From Marinobacterium jannaschii DSM 6295 (GTDB taxonomy: Bacteria; Pseudomonadota; Gammaproteobacteria; Pseudomonadales; Balneatricaceae): DNA of 64,000 nt. Of the stretch, positions 53,049-63,166 are shown one piece after another. Where the stretch lies: positions 1 through 64,000 of the forward strand of contig NZ_KK211068.1 in the NCBI RefSeq assembly GCF_000620085.1. Direction: 5' to 3'. Position numbers and translations under genes: made by a program. How positions within the stretch are numbered: the first letter of the stretch is position 1; each line of letters starts with the position of its first letter. The notes beneath the pieces were generated by a model. That model searched no databases. It was not told the DNA's origin and worked only from the letters and a program-made list of their open reading frames with translations.

Positions 53049-53921
53049 TCAGTCGACGATACGAACCTTACCGCGACGACGAGGCTTGGCATTTACCTCT
53101 TCCTCGCGACGTGCACGCTGCCGCTTGAAGCGACGCTGCATACTGCTCTTCTCCTCGACAGAGATCTTAGGAGCGCGTTTCGGCTTCAGATCCAGGGTCT
53201 TCGCCAGTCCTTCAACTTCCTTAACCGGCAACTCTTTCCAGGTTCCCGCGCGCACCTCGCTTGGCAGGAACAGCGGCCCGAAACGAACACGCTTCAAGCG
53301 GCTCACCTGAACCTCCTGAGACTCCCACAGACGACGTACTTCGCGATTACGGCCTTCCATCACCACGCAATGGAACCACTTATTGGCGCCTTCACCGTCA
53401 AAGAACTGAACGTCGGTAAAGCGCGCCATGCCGTCTTCCAGCAGCACACCTTCGGTCAGGCGCTTCAGCATAGTATCGTCTACATTACCCAATACGCGCA
53501 CCGCATACTCACGGTCAATCTGTGCCGAAGGATGCATCATCGCATTCGCCAGCTCACCGTCAGTCGTGAAGATCAGCAAGCCGGAGGTATTGATATCCAG
53601 GCGGCCAACCGTAATCCAGCGTCCATCCTTCAGCGGGGGCAGATGGTCAAATACCGTCGGCCGGCCTTCCGGATCATGACGGGTACAGATCTCACCCACA
53701 GGCTTGTTATAGATCAGCACCCGACGCGGGGCTTCTTTTTCAAACACCAGCTTCGCTTCGGAACCATCGACCTGCACTGCATCTGCTGCAGTCACCCGAT
53801 CCCCCAACGTAGCCACACTACCATTCAGCGAGATCCGTCCCGCTTCTATCCAACGCTCCATCTCACGACGTGAGCCAAATCCGGAGCGCGCCAAAACTTT
53901 ATGCAGCTTTTCACCAGCCAT
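53049..53921 (-). CDS. rluB: Ribosomal large subunit pseudouridine synthase B
   Basis: The 290-residue enzyme has an S4 RNA-binding domain (GEKLHKVLARSGFGSRREME), the catalytic GRLDINTSGLLIFTTDG with its Asp, and a basic Arg/Lys-rich tail. It modifies U2605 of 23S rRNA. ATG 53921 is preferred because GAGG stands eight bases upstream; an in-frame ATG at 53942 has no ribosome site. Confidence 0.93.
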   Translation of the reverse strand: MAGEKLHKVLARSGFGSRREMERWIEAGRISLNGSVATLGDRVTAADAVQVDGSEAKLVFEKEAPRRVLIYNKPVGEICTRHDPEGRPTVFDHLPPLKDGRWITVGRLDINTSGLLIFTTDGELANAMMHPSAQIDREYAVRVLGNVDDTMLKRLTEGVLLEDGMARFTDVQFFDGEGANKWFHCVVMEGRNREVRRLWESQEVQVSRLKRVRFGPLFLPSEVRAGTWKELPVKEVEGLAKTLDLKPKRAPKISVEEKSSMQRRFKRQRARREEEVNAKPRRRGKVRIVD

Positions 53922-53976
53922 TTCCGACGCCTCATTAATCATTGAAAGCTAATATACTGCCACCGGGACAGAAAAC

Positions 53977-54012
53977 AAAAAGCTCCCCGGGTGCTTAACC
54001 CGGAGAGCTTTT
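53977..54012. terminator. Terminator downstream of the H-NS-family gene
   Basis: A 15-base stem with one mismatch (53978-53992 with 53998-54012) and a 5-base loop is followed on the minus strand by TTTTTGTTTT. It separates the hns-like gene from rluB and also has T's on the plus strand. Confidence 0.88.
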
Positions 54013-54037
54013 CTATCATACCCTAAAGCGATGCCGA

Positions 54038-54427
54038 TTACTTAATCAGGCAATCCTCTTTAGAATTACCTTTAGCGAAGAACTGCTGGAAAGCAACGGG
54101 GGTACGACCGCGGCCGGACCACTCGTGCGTTTCACCTTCATCGTCAACGATACGGTATTTTGGTTGTACCTTTTTACGCGGAGTCAGCTCTGCAGAACCC
54201 ACGAGGTCATCCATATTAATACCAGCCTCAAGCATGGATAGACGGATTTCCTCGATTTTGGAAACTTTCTCCTGCTCAGCAGCTTCACGCGCTTCTTCTT
54301 CAGCACGCTTTTCATCAACGATCTCAGTAAGGTCGCCGATTACTTTTTCCAGCTCAGCCAAAGAAAGCGTCTGACACTGTTTACGCAGTGAGTTCTTGCG
54401 GGTAAGCGTCTTTACAAAATCAGACAT
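54038..54427 (-). CDS. H-NS family nucleoid protein
   Basis: This 129-residue protein has an N-terminal coiled-coil oligomerisation region (LAELEKVIGDLTEIVDEKRAEEEA) and the C-terminal DNA-binding domain YRIVDDEGETHEWSGRGRTP, with the GRGRTP core of H-NS proteins. Such proteins silence A/T-rich and horizontally acquired DNA. The start is ATG 54427; the longer open frame upstream is A/T-rich promoter-like DNA. The upstream region (54428-54579) is notably A/T-rich, as is common for hns genes that regulate themselves. Confidence 0.93.
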   Translation of the reverse strand: MSDFVKTLTRKNSLRKQCQTLSLAELEKVIGDLTEIVDEKRAEEEAREAAEQEKVSKIEEIRLSMLEAGINMDDLVGSAELTPRKKVQPKYRIVDDEGETHEWSGRGRTPVAFQQFFAKGNSKEDCLIK

Positions 54428-54579
54428 CTTGATGTTCACCAAATAATCAGTTGAGGGACTATTTATCTTTATAGGATAAGCAGCCTCAAATGCCAAATAA
54501 AAACCGTAAATTCCCTTTACACCAGATCTGTTTAAGATCAATTCCGGTGGATAGTATCACACTTTTAAATTAATTAAAT

Positions 54580-55200
54580 TCAAATCAAATCAGAAACATT
54601 ACCGGCCCCTTCCCTAATAACCTGAGGCGCCTCGTCTATCAGATTAATTACAGAGGTTGCCTCATGACCACAGTAGCCGCCATCAATCACCAGATCGACT
54701 TCATGCTGCAGCGTCTGACGAATATCATATGGATCAGTTAAAGGCTCGTCATCTCCCGGGAGAATAAGAGAAGTACTCATAATCGGCTCACCCAGAACAT
54801 CTGTCAGCGCCTGGACAATTTTATTGTCCGGTATCCTGATTCCGATCGTTCTGCGTTTTGGGTGCAACAGGCGGCGGGGAACTTCACTGGTCGCCTGCAG
54901 GATAAATGTATAGGCTCCCGGCGTATGCGCTTTCAGAAAACGGTAACGCTGGTTATCAACCTTGGCGTAGGTGCTTATTTCACTGAGGTCACGGCATACC
55001 AGAGTAAAGTTATGCTTATCTGTGAGCTTACGCAGGCGTTTAATCCTGTCCAGTGCCCTTTTATCACCTAAGTGGCAACCTATGGCATAGGCACAGTCGG
55101 TCGGATAGACAATCACGCCACCGGCATTAAGGATCTCCACAGCCTGGCTGATCAGGCGCGCCTGCGGATTATCCGGATGTATCTGAAAAAACTGACTCAC
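54580..55200 (-). CDS. yciO: YciO-type (Sua5/YrdC domain) protein
   Basis: The 206-residue protein has the YrdC/TsaC fold, with GGVIVYPTDCAYAIGC, KRLRKLTDKHNFTLVCRDL and TIGIRIPDNKIVQAL. The N terminus MSQFFQIHPDNPQARLI is nearly that of E. coli YciO (also 206 residues), a paralogue of the tRNA t6A enzyme whose cellular role is less clear. In many relatives it lies next to rnm; here a 511-base non-coding gap separates them. Confidence 0.92.
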   Translation of the reverse strand: MSQFFQIHPDNPQARLISQAVEILNAGGVIVYPTDCAYAIGCHLGDKRALDRIKRLRKLTDKHNFTLVCRDLSEISTYAKVDNQRYRFLKAHTPGAYTFILQATSEVPRRLLHPKRRTIGIRIPDNKIVQALTDVLGEPIMSTSLILPGDDEPLTDPYDIRQTLQHEVDLVIDGGYCGHEATSVINLIDEAPQVIREGAGNVSDLI

Positions 55201-55711
55201 CTGTTTTCCTCTTTATCCGCATCAAAGCAATATTGATTCTGCTGATTATCGTGACCAGAAGCAGCATGATACCTCTGCAGCTATTATCGAATACCTGCTT
55301 CAGCAAAGACTCCCGCCTGTTACAGGCCTCTTGCGGAAGCAGTCAGGGTGTCATTATAAGCGGCACCACAGATGCCGGTATCGGAGTCATGCAGCCCTAG
55401 GCACGGGTCATTTCCCTAAAACTGTATCAAATTCGCAACACATATTTACAGTTTTAACTCAAAAGACCTAGCGGCTATCAGTATTATTTTCCAGTCCAGG
55501 CCTTCTGCAGAATGCAGCCAGATCAAACTCAGCAGGCTTTTGAAGCCCGCCCCGGCGACGAAAAACCAGGGTAATAAGTAGGCGGCATCAGAAGATTGAC
55601 TGACAAAAAGGAGGGAGATCTGAAAAATCAGGCACCCGCCGGGAACTTAATTGCTCCGGCAAAATCTGACGGCTATCGAAAGCAGCGAGAGAAAGGCAGC
55701 GACTTAGCGCT
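55201..55711. other. Non-coding gap between yciO and rnm
   Basis: This 511-base stretch has no open frame that resembles a gene. A GGAGGGAGAT site (about 55610) is followed only by a CTG codon and a 44-codon frame that runs into rnm, which I do not accept as a gene. It must include the yciO promoter. The size is unusual for these otherwise adjacent genes, so a lost gene or an RNA is possible. Confidence 0.5.
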
Positions 55712-56569
55712 TTATTCGCTCGCCGCCAGCCCCAATAAAGGTATCAACACGTGATTCGATTCAGAGCGTACGGCCGGATAGCGCCCCAGCTCGGTCCAGT
55801 TATAAGAAGGTGAATGAAAGTCACTGCCCGCAGAAACCATCAGCCCGTTTTCACTGGCGTATTTTTCCAGCTCACGGCGGTGATCCGGTGATACACCCGG
55901 ATATGAAACCTCGATTGCCTGGCCTCCCTGCTCAGCAAACGCGGACATTAAAAGTCTCAGTTTGGTAAATGTCATATCATATTTTGTCGGATGGGCGAGT
56001 ACCGCTATACCACCGCTATCCCTGATAACATTTATTGCAGCGGACATTTCCGGCCACTGCATTTTTACATCAGCAGGCTTGCCGGTACCAAGATAGCGCT
56101 TAAAAACCTGATTCTCATTTTTTACCGCCCCGGCGGCCACTAGCGCCCTGGCAAAATGAGGCCGGCCGATTGATCCGCCCGCAGCCAGTTTCTGTGCCTC
56201 CTGCCAGATATCCGGTAACCCCTGTTTCACCAGGCGCTCACTGATGCGCCGGGCACGCTGCTGACGTAAATCATCAATCTCTGCAAGATAACTCTGTAAC
56301 GCGGAATCCGTGATATCCACGCCCAGGCCAACGATATGCACCATGCGCCCATTCCACAGGCAGCTTAATTCAGTCCCGGTGATGATCCGAATCGTATCGT
56401 CATCCACCTGCTGCGCCAGCAACTCGCGGGTTCCGGATACCGAATCGTGGTCGGTTAACGCCAGCACTTCGATGCCGCAATCCAGGGCGCGACTCAATAA
56501 TGCTTCCGGCGCCAGGGCACCATCCGAAGCCGTTGAGTGGCAATGTAAATCATATCTTGGAAAAACCAT
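55712..56569 (-). CDS. rnm: PHP-domain phosphoesterase, RNase AM (YciV/TrpH)
   Basis: This 285-residue protein is a PHP phosphoesterase, with DLHCHSTASDG near residue 7, LALTDHDSVSG, and SAGSDFHSPS supplying metal ligands. The E. coli form (YciV, now RNase AM) matures the 5' end of 23S rRNA and cleaves short RNAs and 3',5'-bisphosphonucleotides. The start is ATG 56569. It is divergent from yciB, with 70 bases between them. Confidence 0.93.
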   Translation of the reverse strand: MVFPRYDLHCHSTASDGALAPEALLSRALDCGIEVLALTDHDSVSGTRELLAQQVDDDTIRIITGTELSCLWNGRMVHIVGLGVDITDSALQSYLAEIDDLRQQRARRISERLVKQGLPDIWQEAQKLAAGGSIGRPHFARALVAAGAVKNENQVFKRYLGTGKPADVKMQWPEMSAAINVIRDSGGIAVLAHPTKYDMTFTKLRLLMSAFAEQGGQAIEVSYPGVSPDHRRELEKYASENGLMVSAGSDFHSPSYNWTELGRYPAVRSESNHVLIPLLGLAASE

Positions 56570-56639
56570 ACGCCTTCACTATTTATAACTTGGCTACTGA
56601 ACTTTATACTTGCCCCATTCTCCTGCTAAACGAGCAAAC

Positions 56640-57188
56640 ATGAAACTCTTACTCGATTTTCTGCCTGTCATCATTTTCTTTGCAGTCTACAAAACCAGCG
56701 GTGACATCATCCTGGCAACGGCGGTGCTGATCCCGGCTACCCTGCTGCAGATCGGTTACACCTGGTTTCGCTCCCACCGTATAGAAAAGATGCAACTGGT
56801 AACACTGGTGCTGGTGATTCTACTGGGTGGCGCTACCGTGCTGTTTAATGACAAAACCTTTATCCAGTGGAAGCCAACTATTGTAAACTGGCTGTTTGCC
56901 GCAGCCTTTCTCGGCAGTCAATTCATCGGTGAAAAGACGATCGTGCAACGCCTGATGGACAGCAGCATTACCCTGCCCCAGATCGCCTGGCGCAAGCTGA
57001 ACGTCGCCTGGGTAATTTTTTTCGTAGCGCTGGGCGTGATCAACCTGTTTGTTGCCTTCAACTTCAGCGAAGAAACCTGGGTTAACTTTAAGCTGTTCGG
57101 CATGCTCGGACTCACGCTGGTCTTTATCATAGGCCAGGGAGTTTATCTGTCCCGCCATATTCAGAGCACAGAAGAAAGCAACGACTAA
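56640..57188 (+). CDS. yciB: Inner membrane protein YciB (septation protein A family)
   Basis: The 182-residue protein has five membrane segments and the family start MKLLLDFLPVIIFFAVYK. YciB interacts with cell-division and envelope-synthesis proteins; loss affects septation and envelope in some species. The start is ATG 56640. It precedes yciI by 16 bases, as in E. coli. Confidence 0.95.
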   Translation: MKLLLDFLPVIIFFAVYKTSGDIILATAVLIPATLLQIGYTWFRSHRIEKMQLVTLVLVILLGGATVLFNDKTFIQWKPTIVNWLFAAAFLGSQFIGEKTIVQRLMDSSITLPQIAWRKLNVAWVIFFVALGVINLFVAFNFSEETWVNFKLFGMLGLTLVFIIGQGVYLSRHIQSTEESND

Positions 57189-57204
57189 GTAACAGGAGAT
57201 TGCC

Positions 57205-57504
57205 GTGTACTACGCTATTATCGCTCAGGACTTTGAGAACAGCCTGGAAGCACGCCTCAAGGCGCGTCCGGATCATCTGGCCCGCCTTAAACAGCTGGCC
57301 GAAGAGGGACGCCTTCTGATCGCCGGCCCTCATCCGGCAATCGATTCGGAAGATCCTGGTGAAGCCGGATTCAGTGGCAGCCTTGTCGTTGCAGAGTTTG
57401 ATTCCCTGGACACAGCAACTGCATGGGCAGATGCAGATCCCTATGTAGCTGCCGGCGTCTATAAAGAAGTAACAGTAAAGCCGTATAAGAAAGTCCTGCC
57501 CTGA
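57205..57504 (+). CDS. yciI: YciI family protein
   Basis: This 99-residue protein has the YCII fold, with [28 protein letters not shown] and the acidic [12 protein letters not shown] segment. The conserved His and Asp suggest an enzyme-like site; function is unknown. The start is GTG 57205 after CAGGAG. It probably shares the yciB transcript. Confidence 0.93.
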   Translation: MYYAIIAQDFENSLEARLKARPDHLARLKQLAEEGRLLIAGPHPAIDSEDPGEAGFSGSLVVAEFDSLDTATAWADADPYVAAGVYKEVTVKPYKKVLP

Positions 57505-57643
57505 TCATAGTCGTACAGGGAAGCAAAGATGATCTAAAGGCCCTTAAGAAAATGCCCGTCACCCACTAAGAGATCGGTGATCTTTTCGGATGACTCCAAA
57601 GGCAGCCTTTAACTCCCTTATTCACATGAAAAGGAACTCGACC

Positions 57644-58315
57644 ATGAAACTATTGGCAAAAGCAACCGGCCTTGCCCTGGCTATCGGCCTGGCTGCAGGC
57701 GTTCAGGCTCACCCAAACCATGCTGGCTATGCTACTGACTCCAACGAGAATATTGTCCGCACCGGCTTCGGTGAGTGCTGGCGTGTAGGCACCTGGACTG
57801 AGAGCTCTGTCCAGAACGCAGTAGAAGGCTGCGACGGCTACCAGAAGCCTCAGCCAAAGCCAGCCCCGGCACCCGCTCCTAAGCCTGTTGTTAAGGTACA
57901 GCCAGCACCTGCTCCGGTACCTGCACCAGCGCCAGCGCCTAAATTCGTCGATATGCCGGTACAGCAGAGCCACATTGTCTACTTCGGCTTCGACAGCGCA
58001 GAAGTTAACCAGATTGATGAGATCGTGAACTACCTGAGCAGCCTGGACAATCTCGAGCAGATTCGCCTGGTTGGCCACGCTGACCGCCTGGGTGCCAGCG
58101 AGTACAACATCAAGCTGTCCGAGCGTCGCATGCGCTCCGTAACCGAACTGCTGGAAGATGCCGGTGTTGCACCAGGCAAAATCAGCACCGGCTTCCGTGG
58201 TGAAAATGCACCTGCAACCACCTGCAGCGGCAGTGGTGAACAGCTGAAAAAATGCCTGGCTTCCAACCGTCGCGTAGAGGTTGTGATCAACGGCGTTAAG
58301 CGCGTTCAGCAGTAA
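57644..58315 (+). CDS. OmpA-family outer membrane or periplasmic protein
   Basis: The 223-residue protein has a signal peptide (ending GVQAH) and a region with two cysteines (GFGECWRVG, VEGCDG). A Pro/Ala/Lys-rich linker of about 40 residues follows, then an OmpA C-terminal peptidoglycan-binding domain (YFGFDSAEVNQ, GHADRLGASEYNIKLSERR, NRRVEVVI). It has no beta-barrel domain and no lipobox, so it is likely a soluble or loosely attached periplasmic linker to peptidoglycan. The start is ATG 57644 after AAAGGA; an ATG 18 bases upstream is in frame. A strong terminator follows. Confidence 0.88.
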   Translation: MKLLAKATGLALAIGLAAGVQAHPNHAGYATDSNENIVRTGFGECWRVGTWTESSVQNAVEGCDGYQKPQPKPAPAPAPKPVVKVQPAPAPVPAPAPAPKFVDMPVQQSHIVYFGFDSAEVNQIDEIVNYLSSLDNLEQIRLVGHADRLGASEYNIKLSERRMRSVTELLEDAGVAPGKISTGFRGENAPATTCSGSGEQLKKCLASNRRVEVVINGVKRVQQ

Positions 58316-58331
58316 TATACTGACAAAGACA

Positions 58332-58360
58332 AGGGCTGCATCTGCAGCCCTTTATTTTAT
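58332..58360 (+). terminator. Terminator after the OmpA-family gene
   Basis: AGGGCTGCA and TGCAGCCCT (58332-58340 with 58343-58351) form a 9-base stem with a 2-base loop, followed by TTTATTTTAT. It ends only four bases before the ATG of the next gene. Confidence 0.9.
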
Positions 58361-58364
58361 AGCT

Positions 58365-58811
58365 ATGAAATCACTCCTGGCATACAGCCGCCTTCTGTTG
58401 CTCCTGCTGCTAAGCACCCAGCCACTTATGACTGCGCAGGCTGCCGAATACGCCTTCCAGAAAGTCGTTTACCACATCAACTATGCCGACCCTTCGCGCA
58501 TTGCCGAAACCTTCAGCAATATCGATAACCACCTGGCCGCATTAGGCGAGGATGGCGTTGATATCAAAGTTGTGGTGCACGGCAAAGCGATCGAGTATCT
58601 GACACAGGCCCGCACCGACGAGGCAAAGCAGTCCCGACTGGACAACCTCCGGCTTCAGGGCGCTGAGCTATTGGTATGTGGCAACACCCTGAAAGGATAC
58701 CGGATCGAATACACAGATCTGTACGACGTAGAGGCCTCAGATGTCGTAGAAGCCGGGCTGCCAGCCATTGTTGACCTGCAGCAACGTGGCTATATCTACG
58801 TACGGCCATGA
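58365..58811 (+). CDS. DsrE/F-like family protein, exported
   Basis: This 148-residue protein has a signal peptide (SRLLLLLLLSTQPLMTAQA) followed by a DsrE/F-like domain: FQKVVYHINYADPSRIAETFSNI, VDIKVVVHGKAIEYL and GAELLVCGNTLK with one cysteine. Family members move sulfur or act in redox; the single Cys fits either. No ribosome site precedes ATG 58365, which is four bases after the terminator U-tract, so expression may be leaderless or from read-through. It overlaps the rhodanese gene by four bases (ATGA). Confidence 0.82.
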   Translation: MKSLLAYSRLLLLLLLSTQPLMTAQAAEYAFQKVVYHINYADPSRIAETFSNIDNHLAALGEDGVDIKVVVHGKAIEYLTQARTDEAKQSRLDNLRLQGAELLVCGNTLKGYRIEYTDLYDVEASDVVEAGLPAIVDLQQRGYIYVRP

Positions 58812-59164
58812 ATATAAAACACTGGCTTCAGTGGCTGCCATTCGGCAAAGTCCCCCAGCTAGACCCTGCATCACTGTCACCAGCACAGTTACAGCAATAC
58901 CTGATTGTCGATGTTCGCACCGGTACAGAGTGGCGCCAGAGCCATATCGCCGGCAGTCATAACCTGCCCCTACACCGTTTCAGCATCAATGCAGCATTGT
59001 TCCAGCCCCGGACCAGGAAGCCTGTCCTTTGCATCTGCCTTAGCGCTCACCGCAGCACACCGGCAGTGCGCAAGCTGCGTGAAGCAGGCATTGAGGCCTA
59101 CGAACTGAAGGGAGGGATGCTCAGGTGGTGGCGACTGGGACTCCCGACGGAGAGAAGCCGGTAA
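58808..59164 (+). CDS. Rhodanese-like domain protein
   Basis: The 118-residue single rhodanese domain has LIVDVRTGTEWRQSHIAGS and the active-site loop VLCICLSAHRS with catalytic Cys. It would move sulfane sulfur, in the cytoplasm, as no signal peptide is visible. Its start overlaps the DsrE-like gene by four bases, so a joint sulfur role is likely. However, the DsrE partner appears exported and this protein does not. It ends before a bidirectional terminator. Confidence 0.85.
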   Translation: MNIKHWLQWLPFGKVPQLDPASLSPAQLQQYLIVDVRTGTEWRQSHIAGSHNLPLHRFSINAALFQPRTRKPVLCICLSAHRSTPAVRKLREAGIEAYELKGGMLRWWRLGLPTERSR

Positions 59165-59210
59165 ACAGCCTTGATATGCTGGAAAGGGTACTGCAGAGCC
59201 TGCAGCAGAT

Positions 59211-59242
59211 AAAAAAACGGCAGCCATATGGCTGCCGTTTTT
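59211..59242. terminator. Bidirectional terminator between the rhodanese gene and purL
   Basis: A perfect palindrome CGGCAGCCATATGGCTGCCG (59218-59237) has A and T runs on the two sides and serves the convergent genes. Confidence 0.92.
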
Positions 59243-59266
59243 ATTTAACTGCTCTGCTTCAACCGC

Positions 59267-62200
59267 TTAGCCGGTAAAGACGCGGGCGTTACGGAACATG
59301 CGCATCCAGGCACCATCTTCAGCCCAGGCTTCCGGCGCCCAGCTGTTAGTGACAGCGCGGAATACACGTTCAGGGTGCGGCATCATGATAGTGACACGGC
59401 CGTCGGCAGCGGTCACACCAGAGATACCCACAGGCGAGCCATTCGGGTTCGCCGGATAAGCCTCAGTCACCTGACCGCGGTTATCGACATAGCGCAGCGC
59501 TACGCTACCGGCACCCTGCAGGCCTGCCAGGTGTGCATCATCCCGGAATTCCGCACGTCCCTCGCCATGGGCAATGGCGATCGGCATACGGGAACCCTGC
59601 ATACCCTGCAGCAGGATAGAATCCGTTTCCTGAACCTCAACCATCGCCACACGTGCTTCAAACTGCTCAGAAGCGTTGCGTACAAAATGAGGCCACAGCT
59701 CTGCACCCGGAATCAGCTCATGCAGGTTGGACAGCATCTGACAGCCATTACATACGCCCAGTGCGAAGCTGTCTTCACGATTGAAGAACGCCTGGAACTG
59801 GTCGCGGGCACGGCTGTTAAACAGGATCGACTTGGCCCAGCCCTCACCGGCTCCCAGTACATCACCGTAGGAGAAGCCACCGCAGGCGACCAGACCCTTA
59901 AACTGATCCAGTGATACCCGGCCTTCCAGGATATCGCTCATGTGCACGTCAACTGCAGCGAAACCGGCGCGATCAAAAGCGGCCGCCATTTCGATATGGC
60001 CATTGACACCCTGTTCACGGATAACCGCCATCTGCGGGCGAACACCGGTGCTGATAAACGGTGCTGCGACATCTTCATTGACATCGAAGCTCAGGTCAGC
60101 GCTCAGGCCCGGATCTTCCTTATCCAGCAGGCTATCAAACTCCTGCTGAGCACAGTCAGAGTTGTCACGCAGCGACTGCATCTGATAGGAAGTTTCTGCC
60201 CACCAGCGCTGCAGCTGAACACGGCTCTCGTTGTAGATCTCTTCTTCGTCGAAGTGAACATTCAGCGTATCGTCGTCATTCAGGGTACCGATCACCTTGG
60301 CGATCTCGCCCAGACCGGCAGCGTTCAGCTCGGTCAGAACGGTTTCGAGGTCACCACGCTTCACCTGAATGACACCACCCAGTTCCTCAGCGAAGAGCGC
60401 TGCAGCCAGCTCGCTGCTATCGACAGCCAGCATATCCAGGTTGATATCCACACCGGTACGACCGGCAAACGCCATTTCGGCTACCGTGGCGAACAGACCA
60501 CCGTCAGAGCGGTCATGATAGGCCAGCAGCAGCCCCTGTTCGTTCAGTTCCTGCATCGCCTGGAAGAAGGCAACCAGCAGTTCAGGCTGATCGACATCAG
60601 GTACTTCCTGACCGACCTGGCTGAATACCTGGGCCAGTGCAGACAGACCCAGACGGTTGTTACCGTTACCCAGATCCAGCAGGATCAGGTCGGTCTCGCC
60701 CTGATCGGTACGCAGCTGCGGAGTCAGTGTCTTACGCGCATCCAGCACCGGTGCAAAACCGGTGATCACCAGCGACATCGGCGCCGTCACCGACTTGTCT
60801 TCACCCTCATCGTTCCACACGGTACGCATGGACATAGAGTCCTTACCAACCGGGATAGTAATGCCCAGCTGCGGACACAGCTCCATACCCACCGCTTTCA
60901 CGGTGTCGTACAGTTTTTCATCTTCGCCCGGGTGGCCAGCGGCACACATCCAGTTAGCGGACAGCTTGATATTCACGATATCTTCGATACGGGCACCGGC
61001 CAGGTTGGTCACGGTTTCACCGATCGCCATCCGGCCCGAGGCTGGGGAATCAACCAGCGCCAGCGGGGTGCGCTCACCCATCGCCATCGCCTCACCTGCG
61101 TTGGTGTCGTAAGCGGCGGTGGTCACGGCACAATCCGCCACCGGTACCTGCCACGGGCCAACCATCTGATCGCGGGCAACCATGCCGGTAATGGAGCGGT
61201 CACCGATGGTAATCAGGAAAGACTTGGACGCTACTGCAGGCAGCTTCATTACGCGCTCAGCGGCTTCTTCCAGATCGATGTTGCTGGCATCAAAGGCAGG
61301 CACTTCGTAGGTCTTACGCTCAACACGGCGATGCATCTTCGGCGGCTTGCCGAACAGCACGCTCATTGGCAGATCAACCGGCTTGTTCTCGAAGTGGGTA
61401 TCGCCCAGGGTCAGGTGATGTTCATCGGTCGCTTCACCGACGATAGCGTATGGGCAGCGTTCGCGGGCACAGATCGCTTCAAAGCGGGCCAGGTCTTTTG
61501 GCTCAACTGCCATCACGTAGCGCTCCTGCGCTTCGTTACACCAGATCGCCAGCGGGCTCATACCCGGCTCATCGTTGTTGACATTACGCAGCTCGAAGTT
61601 ACCGCCGCGGCCGCCGTCTTTGACCAGCTCAGGGAAAGCGTTGGACAGACCACCGGCGCCCACATCATGGATAAAGGCTATCGGGTTCTCATCACCCTGC
61701 TGCCAGCACTGGTCGATCACTTCCTGACAGCGACGCTCCAGTTCCGGGTTATCACGCTGTACGGAAGCAAAATCCAGATCGGCAGAAGAAGTACCGGAAG
61801 ACATGGAGGAAGCCGCACCGCCACCCAGGCCGATCTGCATCGCAGGGCCACCCAGACAGATCAGCTTGGCACCCACAGGGATCTCGCCCTTATCAACATG
61901 CTCGGTACGGATATTACCGAAGCCACCAGCGATCATGATCGGCTTGTGGTAACCACGCACCTCTTCACCGGCTGCGCCGTTCACCTTCTGTTCGAAGGTA
62001 CGGAAGTAACCGTTCAGGGCCGGACGACCAAATTCATTGTTGAACGCAGCGCCACCGATCGGGCCTTCGATCATGATATCCAGTGCGGAGACGATACGCT
62101 CAGGCTTGCCATACTGACTTTCCCATGGCTGTTCGAAGCCCGGGATATTCAGGTCAGAAACGGTAAAACCGGTCAGGCCTGCCTTTGGCTTGGAGCCTTT

Positions 62201-63166
62201 ACCGGTCGCGCCTTCGTCGCGGATCTCACCACCGGAACCGGTCGCCGCACCGGAGTGAGGCGCAATAGCCGTCGGGTGGTTATGGGTTTCCACCTTCATC
62301 AGGATAGCGATCTCTTCCTGATTGTAGCTGTACTCTTTGCCATCCGGTTTCGGGAAGAAACGCCCGGCTGTGGAACCATTCATCACAGCAGCGTTGTCAG
62401 AGTAAGCAGAAAGGATGTTCTCGCCGCCCATCTCGTTGGTATTGCGGATCATGGCGAACAGGGACTTATCCTGCGCTTCGCCATCGATATCCCATGAAGC
62501 ATTAAAGATCTTATGACGGCAATGCTCTGAGTTCGCCTGTGCGAACATCATCAGCTCAACATCAGTCGGGTTACGTCCCAGCTCCTGGAAGGCATTAACC
62601 AGATAATCGATCTCGTCCTCTGCCAGCGCCAGTCCCAGCTCTACGTTGGCAGCCTCCAGTGCCGGACGGCCCCCTGCCAGCACATCGACAGTTGTCAGCG
62701 GCTTCGGCTCTTCATTACGGAACAGTCCCTGAGCCTGATCCATCTCCGATAGCACAGCTTCTACCATACGGTCATGCAGGATTGCTTCTACCTGCGCCTG
62801 TTCAGCCTGATTCAGATCGCCGGTCACGTAGTAAGCGATACCGCGCTCCAGGCGCTTCACAGCATTCAGGCCACAGTTATGGGCGATATCTGTCGCTTTG
62901 GAAGACCATGGCGAGATCGTTCCCAGACGAGGCACAACCAGAAACAGCTGGCCTTCAGGCGCTTCAACTTTATCCGCTTTGGGGCCATATCGCAGAATAC
63001 GGTCCAGCACGGCCAGCTCATCTGCAGACAATGCCTGTTCCTGCTCAGCAAAGTGCATAAATTCACCGTACAGGCCGGTAACGGCAGGAACTTTAGACTG
63101 AAGAACGGACAACAGCTTATCGTGACGGAAAGCAGAGAGAGCGGGGGCTCCACGCAGTGCAAGCAT
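59267..63166 (-). CDS. purL: Phosphoribosylformylglycinamidine synthase (FGAM synthase)
   Basis: The 1299-residue single-chain PurL makes FGAM in purine synthesis, using glutamine. It has the ATP-grasp/AIR-like domains with [37 protein letters not shown], and a C-terminal class I glutaminase with [27 protein letters not shown] (catalytic Cys) and PHPERVF. The length and start (ATG 63166, [14 protein letters not shown]) match E. coli PurL; a GTG 9 bases upstream is an alternative with a closer ribosome site. It is divergent from mltF, as in E. coli. Confidence 0.98.
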   Translation of the reverse strand: MLALRGAPALSAFRHDKLLSVLQSKVPAVTGLYGEFMHFAEQEQALSADELAVLDRILRYGPKADKVEAPEGQLFLVVPRLGTISPWSSKATDIAHNCGLNAVKRLERGIAYYVTGDLNQAEQAQVEAILHDRMVEAVLSEMDQAQGLFRNEEPKPLTTVDVLAGGRPALEAANVELGLALAEDEIDYLVNAFQELGRNPTDVELMMFAQANSEHCRHKIFNASWDIDGEAQDKSLFAMIRNTNEMGGENILSAYSDNAAVMNGSTAGRFFPKPDGKEYSYNQEEIAILMKVETHNHPTAIAPHSGAATGSGGEIRDEGATGKGSKPKAGLTGFTVSDLNIPGFEQPWESQYGKPERIVSALDIMIEGPIGGAAFNNEFGRPALNGYFRTFEQKVNGAAGEEVRGYHKPIMIAGGFGNIRTEHVDKGEIPVGAKLICLGGPAMQIGLGGGAASSMSSGTSSADLDFASVQRDNPELERRCQEVIDQCWQQGDENPIAFIHDVGAGGLSNAFPELVKDGGRGGNFELRNVNNDEPGMSPLAIWCNEAQERYVMAVEPKDLARFEAICARERCPYAIVGEATDEHHLTLGDTHFENKPVDLPMSVLFGKPPKMHRRVERKTYEVPAFDASNIDLEEAAERVMKLPAVASKSFLITIGDRSITGMVARDQMVGPWQVPVADCAVTTAAYDTNAGEAMAMGERTPLALVDSPASGRMAIGETVTNLAGARIEDIVNIKLSANWMCAAGHPGEDEKLYDTVKAVGMELCPQLGITIPVGKDSMSMRTVWNDEGEDKSVTAPMSLVITGFAPVLDARKTLTPQLRTDQGETDLILLDLGNGNNRLGLSALAQVFSQVGQEVPDVDQPELLVAFFQAMQELNEQGLLLAYHDRSDGGLFATVAEMAFAGRTGVDINLDMLAVDSSELAAALFAEELGGVIQVKRGDLETVLTELNAAGLGEIAKVIGTLNDDDTLNVHFDEEEIYNESRVQLQRWWAETSYQMQSLRDNSDCAQQEFDSLLDKEDPGLSADLSFDVNEDVAAPFISTGVRPQMAVIREQGVNGHIEMAAAFDRAGFAAVDVHMSDILEGRVSLDQFKGLVACGGFSYGDVLGAGEGWAKSILFNSRARDQFQAFFNREDSFALGVCNGCQMLSNLHELIPGAELWPHFVRNASEQFEARVAMVEVQETDSILLQGMQGSRMPIAIAHGEGRAEFRDDAHLAGLQGAGSVALRYVDNRGQVTEAYPANPNGSPVGISGVTAADGRVTIMMPHPERVFRAVTNSWAPEAWAEDGAWMRMFRNARVFTG

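Noticed and set aside
55610-55754. Possible 44-codon gene starting at CTG 55620 after GGAGGGAGAT
   Set aside because: CTG starts are rare, the frame runs into the 3' end of rnm on the other strand, and the product resembles nothing known.
59942-62497. 851-codon open frame on the plus strand opposite purL
   Set aside because: Fully antisense to purL; its length comes from the codon bias of purL, and its product is a low-likelihood His/Gln/Arg-rich sequence.
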